A stretch of DNA of 64,000 nucleotides from Schistocerca nitens (lineage: Eukaryota; Arthropoda; Insecta; Orthoptera; Acrididae), in NCBI RefSeq assembly GCF_023898315.1, contig NC_064616.1, positions 706,643,389 through 706,707,388 on the forward strand, read 5' to 3'. Shown piece after piece: positions 32,478-43,549 of this stretch. Within the stretch, counting starts at the first letter, position 1, and every line of letters begins with the position of its first letter. The position numbers were made by a program, and so were the translations under genes. The notes under the pieces are model-generated. The model was not told where the DNA came from and made no database searches. It saw nothing but the letters and a program-made list of their open reading frames with translations.

Positions 32478-33716
32478 AAAACATGTTTTTTGCTCGCGTA
32501 TCATGTCATTTCTGGAAACCCAGAATCTACTCTGTAGGAATCAACATGGATTCCGGAAACAGCGATCGTATGAGACCCAGCTCGCTTTATTTGTTCATGA
32601 GACCCAGAAAATATTAGATACAGGCTCCCAGGTAGACGCCATTTTCCTTGACTTCCGGACGGCGTTCGATACAATTCCGCACTGTCGCCTGATAAACAAA
32701 GTAAGAACCTACGGAATATCAGACCAGCTGTGTTGCTGGATTGAAGAGTTTTTAGCAAACAGAACACAGCATGTTGTTCTCAATGGAGAGACGTCTACAG
32801 ACGTTAAAGTAACATCTGGCGTGCCACAGGGGAGTGTTATGGGACCATTGCCTTTCACAATGTATATAAATGACCTAGTAGATAGTGTCGGAAGTTCCAT
32901 GCGGCTTTTCGCGGATGATGCTGTAGTATACAGAAAAGTTGCAGCATTAGAGAATTGCAGCGAAATGCAGGAATATCTGCAGCGGATAGGCACTGAGTGG
33001 CAACTGACCCTTAACATAAACAAATGTAATGTATTGCGAATACATAGAAAGAAGGATCCTTTATTGTATGATTATATGATAGCGGAACAAACACTGGTAG
33101 CAGTTACTTCTGTAAAATATCTGGGAGTATGCGTACGGAACGATTTGAAGTGGAATGATCATATAAAATTAATTGTTGGTAAGGCGGGTTCCAGGTTGAG
33201 ATTCATTGGGAGAGTCCTTAGAAAATATAGTCCATCAACAAAGGAGGTGGCTTACAAAACACTCGTTCGACCTACACTTGAGTATTTCTCATCAGTGTGG
33301 GATCCGTACCAGGTCGGGTTGACAGAGGAGATAGAGAAGATCCAAAGAAGAGCGGCGCGTTCCGTCACAGGGTTATTTGGAAAGCGTGATAGCGTTACGG
33401 AGATGTTTAACAAACTCAAGTGGCAGACTCTGCAAGAGAGGCGCTCTGCATCGCGGTGTAGCTTGCTGTCCAGGTTTCGAGTGTGCGTCTCTGGATGAGA
33501 TTTCGAATATATTGCTTCCCCCTACTTATACCTCCCAAGGAGATCACGAATGTAAAATTAGAGAGATTCGAGCGCGCACGGAGGCTTTCCGGCAGTCGTT
33601 CTTCCCGCGAACCATACGTGACTGGAACAGGAAAGGGAGGTGATGATAGTGGCACGTAAAGTGCCCTCCGCCACACACCGTTGGGTGTCTTGTGGAGTAT
33701 AAATGTAGATGTAGAT
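32478..33716 (+). mobile_element. 5'-truncated LINE inserted in SINE D
   Basis: Begins within RT ORF2 and ends with GTGGAGTATAAATGTAGATG, the GTAGAT-type tail shared with the 10.0-11.9 kb copy. The insertion point is inside the SINE B-box region, with AGGTT as probable short TSD. Confidence 0.88.
32485..33640 (+). pseudogene. LINE reverse transcriptase fragment, nearly open
   Basis: From NQHGFRKQRS through FLDFRTAFDTIPH, VPQGSVMGPLPFTMYIND, LFADDAVVYRK, KYLGVCVRNDLKWNDHI, LVRPTLEYFSSVWDPYQ and EKIQRRAARSV the frame is open to 33498. A frameshift then separates the last block (IREIRARTEAFRQSFFPRTI). The catalytic FADD is intact. It starts in the middle of RT, so the product would lack the endonuclease and fingers. 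The annotatable frame before 32478 belongs to SINE and flank. Confidence 0.88.
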
Positions 33717-34269
33717 TTAGGTTCGAGTCATCCCTCGGGCACGGGTGTGTGTGTGTGTTGTTCTTTGCATAAGTTAAAGTTAGTTTAAGTAGTGTGTAAG
33801 TCTAGGGACCGATGACCTCAGCAGTTTGTTCCCCTTAGGAATTTACACACATTTTTTATACTTCTGACAACATGATTTGCCATCAGTCACTCTTTCCATA
33901 TCGTTGGTGCAAAAAATGTTTCTCTTGAGTAAGGTGACGCATAACATGCGCTGAAACAATTTACGTTAGACACAGGGAGGTTAAAGTGTAACGTACACTC
34001 GACGTCGCCATATCCAGAGACGAAACACATGCTAAAAGATGAAGAATGGAAGAAGGAATGGTCAACGAAGGAACTATCCTGACATTCGTTTTAAGTAATG
34101 TGGGGAAACCACGAAAAACCTTAACAGAGGCGAATTGAACCCTGTTCCTTCCTATGCCTCAACCGCTGTGCAGCCGCACTTGGTGAGGTTGTAAACAAAG
34201 AACAGTGAGTCTGCTTACCCTTCATTTTTGCAGCATGTTGTTCTTGGTAAACACTGACTGCTTCTCTAG

Positions 34270-34600
34270 GCAAACTTACATGTGAGAATGTGATTCAGTG
34301 TGGACGCAGATTCGAATGGGACTTAAAAGCACAACATATTGCCAAGGTTGTTTCTTCTACGCTACAGAAGTTTCGCTGGGAAGCCGATACACAACCTCCA
34401 TACAATCCAGATCTCTCCCCACGCGATTTCCATATTTTTGGAGCAGTAAAGAAAGACATTCGTGACCGTCGACTTGCTTGGGACGAAGAGGTGCACGGCT
34501 GGGTACAATCATGGTTCCGTAGACAACCGCAAACATGTTTTCATGAAGGAACTGACTGCCTTGTTAAACAGTAAGATAAATGTATTAACAGTTATGGCGA
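34270..34600 (+). pseudogene. Mariner transposase C-terminal relic
   Basis: The segment LQKFRWEADTQPPYNPDLSPRDFHIFG, followed by KKDIRDRRLAWDEEVHGWV and a CLVKQ end, matches the third catalytic region and C-terminus of mariner transposases. No TIRs were found; the N-terminal part is not visible. Confidence 0.65.
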
Positions 34601-34689
34601 TTACTCTTGAAATAATGAACAGTTAACTTACTTTTTCCATCTGCCTCGTTTTCATTTGACTGCCTCTACAAAGGGCAGTCATGGTTCAT

Positions 34690-35140
34690 GTCTTCTTTTT
34701 ATCCACAAGTACAAAAGAGGTTTGTAGAGCAGCCCAGACGATGTAAGTATTGTTTAAAACGACCGTGACTAAATTTCATTCGTGCATGGTCGTACAATAT
34801 CCTCTTGACTCCCATTTGCTTCATATGCCAATGAGCTGTCGCGATCACAGCGTATAGCGCTCTATAATGTTTCCCTTTGGTGTTGGTTCTTTTTCTCCAT
34901 TTCTCGTGCCCTATCATACACATTGTTCTTTAAGGTCTTTGTATGAAATCAGTGTCGGTAGCTTCGGACAACATGGAGTTCCTGAAGCGGCGCCTTGTTT
35001 AGCCTGTCGTTCGGCCTGATCGTTGTCACGGATGCCGCTGTGGCTTATGACCCAGATTAATGTGACTTCTTTTTGCTGATTTTGTAGCCTACTGATTGGC
35101 TAAATAATCTGACAAAAGACTGGTTTGTTGTGTCGCCGAG
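34690..35140 (-). pseudogene. LINE RNase H/C-terminal relic
   Basis: The minus-strand segment TLIWVISHSGIRDNDQAERQ corresponds to the last RNase H motif of Jockey/R1/I-type LINEs (W.P.H.G..GNE.AD..A). It is followed after a frameshift by GRFKQYLHRLGCS and FCTCG, the post-RNase H motif. A different LINE lineage from the 10-kb family, since RNase H is present. Confidence 0.65.
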
Positions 35141-35239
35141 TAAAATAGTTTTTCAAGGTAATGACTGTTGCTCAGGAGTCCTTTAAGAAAATAATTTCGC
35201 CATCATTGCAGTTTTATGGCTACTCAAGTTCGTCTAAAA

Positions 35240-36665
35240 TACACTCCTGGAAATGGAAAAAAGAACACATTGACACCGGTGTGTCAGACCCACCATACTT
35301 GCTCCGGACACTGCGAGAGGGCTGTACAAGCAATGATCACACGCACGGCACAGCGGACACACCAGGAACCGCGGTGTTGGCCGTCGAATGGCGCTAGCTG
35401 CGCAGCATTTGTGCACCGCCGCCGTCAGTGTCAGCCAGTTTGCCGTGGCATACGGAGCTCCATCGCAGTCTTTAACACTGGTAGCATGCCGCGACAGCGT
35501 GGACGTGAACCGTATGTGCAGTTGACGGACTTTGAGCGAGGGCGTATAGTGGGCATGCGGGAGGCCGGGTGGACGTACCGCCGAATTGCTCAACACGTGG
35601 GGCGTGAGGTCTCCACAGTACATCGATGTTGTCGCCAGTGGTCGGCGGAAGGTGCACGTGCCCGTCGACCTGGGACCGGACCGCAGCGACGCACGGATGC
35701 ACGCCAAGACCGTAGGATCCTACGCAGTGCCGTAGGGAACTGCACCGCCACTTCCCAGCAAATTAGGGACACTGTTGCTCCTGGGGTATCGGCGAGGACC
35801 ATTCGCAACCGTCTCCATGAAGCTGGGCTACGGTCCCGCACACCGTTAGGCCGTATTCCGCTCACGCCCAAACATCGTGCAGCCCGCCTCCAGTGGTGTC
35901 GCGACAGGCGTGAATGGAGGGACGAATGGAGACGTGTCGTCTTCAGCGATGAGAGTCGCTTCTGCCTTGGTGCCAATGATGGTCGTATGCGTGTTTGGCG
36001 CCGTGCAGGTGAGCGCCACAATCAGGACTGCATACGACCGAGGCACACAGGGCCAACACCAGGCATCATGGTGTGGGGAGCGATCTCCTACACTGGCCGT
36101 ACACCACTGGTGATCGTCGAGGGGACACTGAATAGTGCACGGTACATCCAAACCGTCATCGAACCCATCGTTCTACCATTCCTAGACCGGCAAGGGAACT
36201 TGCTGTTCAAACAGGACAATGCACGTCCGCATGTATCCCGTGCCACCCAACGTGCTCTAGAAGGTGTAAGTCAACTACCCTGGCCAGCAAGTTCTCCGGA
36301 TCTGTCCCCCATTGAGCATGTTCGGGACTGGATGAAACGTCGTCTCACGCTGTCTGCACGTCCAGCACGAACGCTGGTCCAACTGAGGCGCCAGGTGGAA
36401 ATGGCATGGCAAGCCGTTCCACAGGACTACATCCAGCATCTCTACGATCGTCTCCATGGGAGAATAGCAGCCTGCATTGCTGCGAAAGGTGGATATACAC
36501 TGTACTAGTGCCGACATTGTGCATGCTCTGTTGCCTGTGTCTATGTGCCTGTGGTTCTGTCAGTGTGATCATGTGATGTATCTGACCCCAGGAATGTGTC
36601 AATAAAGTTTCCCCTTCCTGGGACAATGAATTCACGGTGTTCTTATTTCAATTTCCAGGAGTGTA
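35240..36665 (+). mobile_element. Tc1-like transposon, copy 2
   Basis: Same length (1426 bp) and ends as copy 1 at 25961, flanked by TA. Differences are scattered point changes, so both are recent insertions of one family. Confidence 0.95.
35486..36508 (+). CDS. Tc1-like transposase, 340 aa, intact frame with unusual residues
   Basis: Same start and length as copy 1, no stop or frameshift. The three acidic catalytic residues are kept, but nearby conserved residues differ: FKQD for FQHD before NARPH, ASSPD for ARSPD and EHVRD for EHVWD. These hit positions that are usually constant in Tc1 transposases, so this copy may be impaired although open. The frame reaches upstream to 35216 only through TIR and leader. 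Confidence 0.93.
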   Translation: MPRQRGREPYVQLTDFERGRIVGMREAGWTYRRIAQHVGREVSTVHRCCRQWSAEGARARRPGTGPQRRTDARQDRRILRSAVGNCTATSQQIRDTVAPGVSARTIRNRLHEAGLRSRTPLGRIPLTPKHRAARLQWCRDRREWRDEWRRVVFSDESRFCLGANDGRMRVWRRAGERHNQDCIRPRHTGPTPGIMVWGAISYTGRTPLVIVEGTLNSARYIQTVIEPIVLPFLDRQGNLLFKQDNARPHVSRATQRALEGVSQLPWPASSPDLSPIEHVRDWMKRRLTLSARPARTLVQLRRQVEMAWQAVPQDYIQHLYDRLHGRIAACIAAKGGYTLY

Positions 36666-37061
36666 TTATGATAACAGTTGTCGTAGTGCGGTAGAGCTGC
36701 AGGGTGCATCGCTCTGAGCTGGAGTTCTATTTCAAAGCTTGTTTGTTTGTCCAGTAGCGTCCGATAAAATAGACGATCGCCAATATCTGAATATTCTGTG
36801 TAACCAACGATCTCATAAAGTGGGTATGTTTTAATATGAAATTCTATGTGACATAACGCCGTCGGAGGAGTAGTAGACCTTCTAATGTCTTCCTTAACAA
36901 TACATTTGTTGGTGTCGATTTCATCGTACCGTCACAGATGAGCAGCGCTTTGTACTTCATTTTGTCCGGTTTAAATGGACATGATTGAAGACCCATAGCA
37001 GATGCTTACATGTTCCAGGCAGGGGCGAACAAGGAGAGTCCTACGTTAGCGACAGAAGCTA

Positions 37062-37120
37062 CGTTAGCCACCCTCCGCCACACACCATTAGGTGGCTGGC
37101 GAAGTATGATGTAGATGAAG
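37062..37120 (+). mobile_element. LINE 3'-tail fragment
   Basis: CACCCTCCGCCACACACC...GGTGGCTGGCGAAGTATGATGTAGATG matches the 3' UTR of the 10-kb and 32-kb LINEs. Only about 60 bases remain. Confidence 0.65.
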
Positions 37121-37329
37121 CGACCAACAGCTTGACATCTCTATTAGCGACATTCTAGCTACAAGATGGATACTGGAGCCGACAAGCTATATCCAGAAAA
37201 TGGCGCCCTTCAACTGTAGAATATTTTAGCTCGAGAGTAAGGCAATAAAATTAGCATTATTTAGGTAAATTAGTTGATAAAGAAGCACTCTGCATGAAAT
37301 TTACAAAGGGGGGAATCTTCATGGAGAAT

Positions 37330-37430
37330 TTCATACTTTATATCATCAACATTTAAAAACAAATTAAAAGAATTTCTCAATGACAACTCCTTCTACTCAA
37401 TAGATGAATTTTTAGGTATGAAGTAGTAAC
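37330..37430 (+). mobile_element. LINE ORF2 C-terminal fragment (second family)
   Basis: The plus-strand frame FKNKLKEFLNDNSFYSIDEFL ends in a stop at about 37428. FK.RLK..L....FYSVDEFL endings are common in insect LINEs. The extent of flanking LINE sequence is unclear. Confidence 0.5.
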
Positions 37431-38044
37431 TGTAAAAAAAAGTTAATTATTTTGGGTAAAGAAAGCTTATGTTAAAGTGACACTTTCCACATCATTACCA
37501 AATGTCGTATTCATGATATATGGATCAAGTATTAATGTATGTATATAAGTATATATGTTCTACAAAGATAACTACACAAGTTCAGCGAATAAATGTGAAT
37601 GAGCGGAGATACTTTTGACTATCTCATCAATGAATTAAAGACGAATGTTCCTTATGTGACCACGGACTTCCGACAGCTGGAAAGAATGACTGGCTAAGTA
37701 AGGTAACTACGGAAAAATGAGTGTCTATCACAACGAGGTGTCCGTGATACAGAAAAAGCACTTTGGTTACTTTTTATATTTTACATAACTTAACGACAAT
37801 CCTATGACTTGTTCTGTGTACAACTTTTATCAATACTGTTTATACTGCATCTCAAAGTGTATTTTTAAGGTCTTACCAAAGTACTTGATTTTTAAGTGCA
37901 TACACACCTATCCCAGTATATCACATACATCAAATTTCTAAAAAGCACATTGAACACCCATGAAATGTTATTGATATTTGATTGCTGGGAACGTAATTCA
38001 TTAACAGTCAATGTTAATGCCAAGTGTTTCAATTAATCCAAATA

Positions 38045-38365
38045 GACTGCATAAATAAAGTATACAAATTTTTTGCAAAAAAGGTCAAATATTTTGTGAA
38101 ATGATGCTTCCAAAAGTAAGAAATAAAACAGATTAGAGAAACATTTGATGCACCACCTTTGACGCACATGATTTCGAGCATCATTCAAAGGAACGTCAAA
38201 TGATTCTCTAACCTAATCTATTGCATCCCCTTTGCTGTACAAGATGTGACGCATCATCCAAAGGCACTTGAAATGTCTCTATAATCTATTTTCTTTTCTT
38301 TAGACAAATCACTTCACAAAACATTTAACCAATTTCTTTTTTTGTTTTCAAGTTTTATTCAGAAC
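38045..38365. mobile_element. MITE-like imperfect inverted repeat
   Basis: The left part (38060-38165) and right part (38200-38360) are imperfect inverted copies sharing TTTTGTGAA(A/G)TGAT and GATTA(G/T)AGA(A/G)ACATTT blocks. No coding capacity; target duplication not fixed. A non-autonomous DNA transposon is the simplest reading. Confidence 0.55.
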
Positions 38366-38720
38366 CCATCATCTTACTGACACCACATTTGCTTCCTAGC
38401 GTCTTATGTTCTCGAAATGTTCTAAATTTAGTACTTGATTCGCGGGAAGCCTTCTAGACAATTAAATATCACATCAACGTATGCCATGCGGTAGCTAGAT
38501 CTTGAAGAGATGAACTTTGTGACATTTCATTTACATAGCTAGCGACAGCTGTTCATGAAGTATTTCAATTTGTCGTCAACTTACTAAGTTTTTTGCAATT
38601 GCTCTGATTAATTTCAAGTATCTAAATATTTGTTTGCGGAACTAGACCCGCGATGGCCAATTTGATACCCCGTTTGTCCGTTTCTCACTCTTTGTTTGGC
38701 TATGGAACTTCGGATAAAAA

Positions 38721-38932
38721 ATGGTTCAAATGGCTCTGAGCACTATGGGACTCAACTGCTGTGGCCATAAGTCCCCTAGAACTTAGAACTACTTAAACCT
38801 AACTAACCTAAGGACAGCACACAACACCCAGCCATCACGAGGCAGAGAAAATCCCTGACCCCGCCGGGAATCGAACCCGGGAACCCGGGCGTGGGAAGCG
38901 AGAACGCTACCGCACGACCACGAGATGCGGGC
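38721..38932 (-). mobile_element. SINE type C, copy C3
   Basis: Reverse full-length copy with 16-bp TSD GAACTTCGGATAAAAA (38705-38720 and 38933-38948). Confidence 0.93.
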
Positions 38933-39779
38933 GAACTTCGGATAAAAACCCATTATGTAATTTAGAGGGAGATTTCTTTTCGCCTTGCTCAAACATTTGA
39001 CCAAAACGTTTCGAGTGTTATTCATATGCCAAAATACGTCCTATTTGCCAGCAGTCATTTGCAAAAAACCTCATTTCGATGTCTTGAACCGTTTATGGAA
39101 CATGGCGATTTTTACGACCACGATTCCAGATGGCCAGAGAGGAAATTTGGAAGCGCCGCGCCTGACCCGTCCGCCAGATATAAAAACCAACATCTCGAGA
39201 ATGTTTACCACATTTTATAAGCAACAATGTATGGCCTAAACTGCAGTATACTCAAAGTCTAAGCAGGGTGTTTTTAACTCTGCAACTTTCATGCAGTCAT
39301 TTACTTAGTTGCGTGCAATACAGTAACTATGGTGAAAAGCGAAAAGAAATGTAGTTCAGTATTGAGTGAAGACATCAAGCTACAAGCTGCGTATGAATCA
39401 TATTTTTTCACCACATATTATTGTCAAAATTGTATCATAATTATTTCATACCAGCCAGTGCCTCGCTGAGAAGACTCATAACTGTCGCTGTCCCTGTCAT
39501 GCGTGCTACAACAGTATTCAGAGTCATTTCAATCAAAACATCGTCAGCTGTAGCGGACGACCAGCAGTGGCACAGACGTCGCCAACATATGACACTCCCG
39601 CAGCTATAACTGCTCTCGTTTTTCTTGTCGTCTAATGCTGTCGCTTGCTGTTGGTCAGTTCCGCCGCTCGAGTAGGACGTAACATTAGTGCCTGGTAAGT
39701 GCTTAGAATCACACTGAAGTCTGCTCCCTAGGTAATAACCGTAACTGTTCGTAGTATATTTATTGCTCTTTCGCATTTT

Positions 39780-40150
39780 TGCTTTTTTTCCCAACATGTG
39801 GGCTCCAAGTCAATTTGTGGTCTATTTCCAAGCCTAAACATTTGATAGTTTTCTTGAATGGAAATGCATATGGACCTAGTTTTATTTGACTCAAGCTTGC
39901 ATATATGTGTATAGTGAATACACAGAGAGAGGTCTTAGTATGAGACATCTGAGGAGAGTTTCTTCACGACCAACACTGAAAATCCTCCATCTGTTATCCT
40001 AATGTCTGGAGCACTGGTTTAAAGTCTCTCTGGTTACATAAAGGCAGAGATCGTCAGTAAATTGCAAGATTTTTAGCGTTATCTCCCATTAGATCATGTA
40101 TATCCCTACTTTATATTTTGAAAAGCAATAGGGGCAAAATACAGTAGATT
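39780..40150 (-). mobile_element. Old LINE relic
   Basis: The minus-strand frame at 39760-39948 contains KKTIKCLGLEIDHKLTWSPHV, the post-RT LGLxLDxxLxWxxH motif. Upstream sequence to 40150 shows RT-like debris in several frames. Interrupted by SINE A14. Confidence 0.55.
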
Positions 40151-40164
40151 CTCGCTGCAAGTTA

Positions 40165-40355
40165 ACAAAATGGCTCTGAGCACTATGGGACTCAACTGCT
40201 GAGGTCATTAGTCCCCTAGAACTTAGAACTAGTTAAACCTAACTAACCTAAGGACATCACAAACATCCATGCCCGAGGCAGGATTCGAACCTGCGACCGT
40301 AGCGGTCTTGCGGTTCCAGACTGCAGCGCCTTTAACCGCACGGCCACTTCGGCCG
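40165..40355 (-). mobile_element. SINE type A, copy A14
   Basis: Reverse copy with perfect 11-bp TSD GCTGCAAGTTA (40154-40164 and 40356-40366). Confidence 0.92.
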
Positions 40356-40366
40356 GCTGCAAGTTA

Positions 40367-41738
40367 GCATTCGTCATCTGTAGTCTGATTGTTTCTAGGC
40401 CATTTCTTATAATGATTTATCAGTGCGATAATACCTGTTCTAGATTGTGAGCAAATATTTTGGATGTGTTAATAATGCTAGTGATACATTATCGTAAGCA
40501 TTTGTTAAATTCTTGAAAATTGCCAATAATTATGTACGTCTGCTTAAGAATTTGGGGATTTCAGTCCAAAACCCAAATTGGGAAGACGACAGAACACCTA
40601 TCTGTTGCCCACTACTCCAGTCTATACTTAATCATCTATTCTGACATTCTTTGTGTGATCATTGACAACGTTATCAGTCTATACGATTCAACTTTATTTT
40701 TTTCCTTGTATTGTTTATTGACACTATTCTTGCTGGTTGCATAAACGGAATAAAGATGCTTTAAATCCACACGCTGTTCAATATATTAATTAGCTGTTGA
40801 TTTCCCATTCGTGGGAGGTACCGAGGCATTTCTGTACCAGTGCATGCAGACTGAGTAATGAGAAATTGTCAGGGTCTAAAGGATTTTGGGCGTACAAAGG
40901 ATTTTTGAAATAATGTATGGGATTTGACAGGTAAAAGCTCCATATCTTCACCAAACGGCAAGAGAGTGTGTGGATACGGTCGGCAAATGCTTCTAAGTCC
41001 TCTCCTGGCCGTTGCCTAAGCGTAGATAACTTTGTCTGTAGTAAATCACCCGTCTTTTACCTGGGTATCTCTCACCCAACCCGTTGGCCAACATCTCGAA
41101 CAGTACTCATCACTACCAGTCTCTGCTCCACCTTTAGATGCATATGTGTGGTAGGCATTTTTGCTAAAGAAGGGGATCAACTTACAACTAGTAAACTGTT
41201 GCAAGTGAAACAAAGTAGAAAGCTGCACCACTTTGGAACCCAACACCAGTAAAGGAAAAACAGACCCCTCTTTTTAGCCGTGACGCTCTCGGTGTTCTCT
41301 ACTAGCATGTCGATGACTAATGCGTTGCTAGATGATGCTTACATTGGCTGCATCTAGATGACAAGCAGCATCGAGCGAGCGAAATGCTGACATTGGCGAC
41401 AAAACCGTGATCCTCATGACTGCACGCCGACGTGATGACCTCTAAGGAGAATCAATAGTGACCCGGTATCGAAGCCAACACCCTCAGCAATGGCAACAGC
41501 GGTCTGTTCGGCGGTGGCGCATCGGCAGAAACCACCGTTGGGGCTACGCTGCGTGTTCCTGGCAAGGACAGCACAGTCCCCACCACCCAGACTTAGTGGC
41601 CAAGTACGTTGGCTGCAAGATATCTGGATGCACTATCAGCAGGGAGCCATGGCGGAATGAGTCTGCCGTAGCAGGAAGGCTCACACCCCACGGTTGCAAC
41701 TGACAAAGGCCGTCCACAGTTGGGCAACTTCCAGGCCT
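40367..41738. other. No recognisable feature
   Basis: About 1.4 kb. Short frames only, no motifs or repeats identified. Confidence 0.45.
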
Positions 41739-42063
41739 AATACTAAAATGTAGACTTTCATGGCCGGAAATATCATGTCCATTATAATTATCCGGACTGT
41801 TATGCCGTGGTCGGTTGATGAATTCTGTGTCGATTCCCAACCATTCGTCTCCGACTGCGGGAGACATCTTCAAGGGGGTCCGTAGCTCGATGGAAGGTCC
41901 AATACACCCACTGGCTCGCTACTGAGCCAGTGGGTGTGTTGGACCTTCCATCGAGCTACGGACCCCCTTGAAGATGTCTCCCGCAGTCGGAGACGAATGG
42001 TTGGGAATCGACACAGAATTCATCAACCGACCATGGCATAACAGACAGGACAATTACAATGGA
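41739..42063. mobile_element. Snap-back (hairpin) retroelement 3
   Basis: Arms of about 138 bases (41779-41917 and 41924-42061) around a six-base centre. An unpaired lead contains TGTAGACTTTCATGGCCGG (41749-41767). The perfect 14-bp TSD is CAACTTCCAGGCCT (41725-41738 and 42064-42077). In the right arm, TTGAAGA (41968-41974), helix GTCTCC/GGAGAC (41976-41981, 41989-41994) and GAAT (41995-41998) occupy the positions of a hammerhead core, with two changes from the canonical boxes. Confidence 0.78.
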
Positions 42064-42229
42064 CAACTTCCAGGCCTGCTTCATTACTGACCTACAGTAA
42101 AGAGCAAACCACTGTGTTCAGCCATGAAAATGCGGCCTTCTTCATGGACGGAAAGATGGGGGAACGCACACCAGATTTCCCAGTGGAAGGGAGTATTGGG
42201 ACAAAACTGATCCTGGCACAAAGTACCGT

Positions 42230-42900
42230 TATCCAAGATGTCGGCGTTGACGTCATCCAAAATGGCGACTGTGACGACATCTGATGACGTAATCCAAGAT
42301 GGCGGATGTTGGTGGGAAGTTTGAATTTTGGCAGGGAGATAGGTCAATTGGGCTGCCTCCACTAACCTGACGCCCTCCCCCAGAAAGTTTCGGGAAGATC
42401 AAATTCCATCAGGACACTGCAACACACCTAATAAAATGGTGGCAAGAGAGGTCACTTGGGCTATCTCTACTAACCTAAGAAAATAGTGGGAAAGAAAGGG
42501 CAGTTGGGCTACCTCCACTAACCTCAGTCATCTGACCACCACTTCTTCCTAGTGACTGGCTGGGAGAGGACTCAACCTGTGCTGCTGCATGCACTATTTA
42601 TTTAAGCAATTTGATGCAGTACAGCCATCCAGTGTGTTCACCACGAGGTCCAGAGTCCAACTGACCTAGTACACAGTATGGCCACAAGAGAGTGCTGTCG
42701 CACGCTCCATGATGTCAGCTGATGATGCAAGTATCATTATCTAAGATGACGGTAACAGTGTATTCACCACAAAGTCTGGAGCCCAACTGGTCTAGTACTC
42801 ACTACCGCCACCAGAGGGCTCTGTCGTCCCTTCCGTGACGTAATCCAAGACGGTCGTCTGGTGGTGGAGAGGAAGGGCCCCATTACAGGAAATTCAAGAG
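42230..42900. repeat. Diverged tandem/interspersed repeats
   Basis: A unit beginning GTGTTCACCACGAGGTCCAG at about 42636 recurs as GTATTCACCACAAAGTCTGG at about 42758 (period near 122). A TTGGGCT(A/G)CCTCCACTAACCT block recurs three times (about 42347, 42450, 42505). ATCCAAGATGGCGG-type words recur. Part of an unidentified composite repeat. Confidence 0.55.
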
Positions 42901-43059
42901 TATATTGTTTATTTATAAAAAAATCAGTTTGTGGGGGTTGGATTTCTGTTGCTTATCATTCTCTGCTGTTTGGAAACATATAGGTCTTGTTAGAAGTAAT
43001 TACATGCACCAAACATGTTGCATAACCTATGGCACTGTACTCTGCATGTCTTAACCTAA

Positions 43060-43400
43060 TGTTTGACCTTTTGTCGGCAGGTAACCTATTGTTCTGTTAA
43101 GTGGTTTTCCATGTAACCCCCATGTCCTTAAACTATTCTACCGCCATTGATGCCAAATTAAGTAATTAGTTATGTCCTCCCACCATTTTCTTGTACACTT
43201 TTTGAATTTCACATGGTTTTGAACGCCACTTCGGGGGCATTATTCTTTCTCAACAACTCCCTTAAACTTTTGTACTGTGTTTTAAATAAAAAGTATGCAA
43301 ATTAACCCAGTGTTCTGTACTTAACCTGCTGTTCTGCTCCATGTCACCCACTCATGCACACCCTCTCCTTAACTATTGTAACGCTAACAACATGTTGATA
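43060..43400. repeat. Two diverged direct repeats, period ~240
   Basis: TAACCTATTGTTCTG...CCCATGTCCTTAAACTATTCTACCGC (about 43082) and TAACCTGCTGTTCTG...CCCTCTCCTTAACTATTGTAACGC (about 43323) are related, and ATGCAAATTAA occurs at both ends of the interval. Function unknown. Confidence 0.45.
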
Positions 43401-43549
43401 TAAAAAATTTATGCAAATTAATTAAATCGATATTTTTCACATGGATGGGGTAGTTTTTTTAATTTGCAGCATTCTATTGGTCGATGAAATCGATGGAATA
43501 CAGTTTAAACTAAAGAACCTAATAAAAAACACATCCTGACACTCAATGC

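Larger units (their letters stand above)
32410..33853 (+). mobile_element. SINE type D, split by a LINE
   Basis: The head CGCGCGGAGTGGCCTCGCGG lies at 32410-32477. The remainder (GGTTCGAGTCATCCCTCGGG to TTAGGAATTTACACACATT) lies at 33717-33853. The 16-bp TSD TTTTATACTTCTGACA (32394-32409 and 33854-33869) brackets both parts, showing the LINE entered an existing SINE. Confidence 0.88.
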
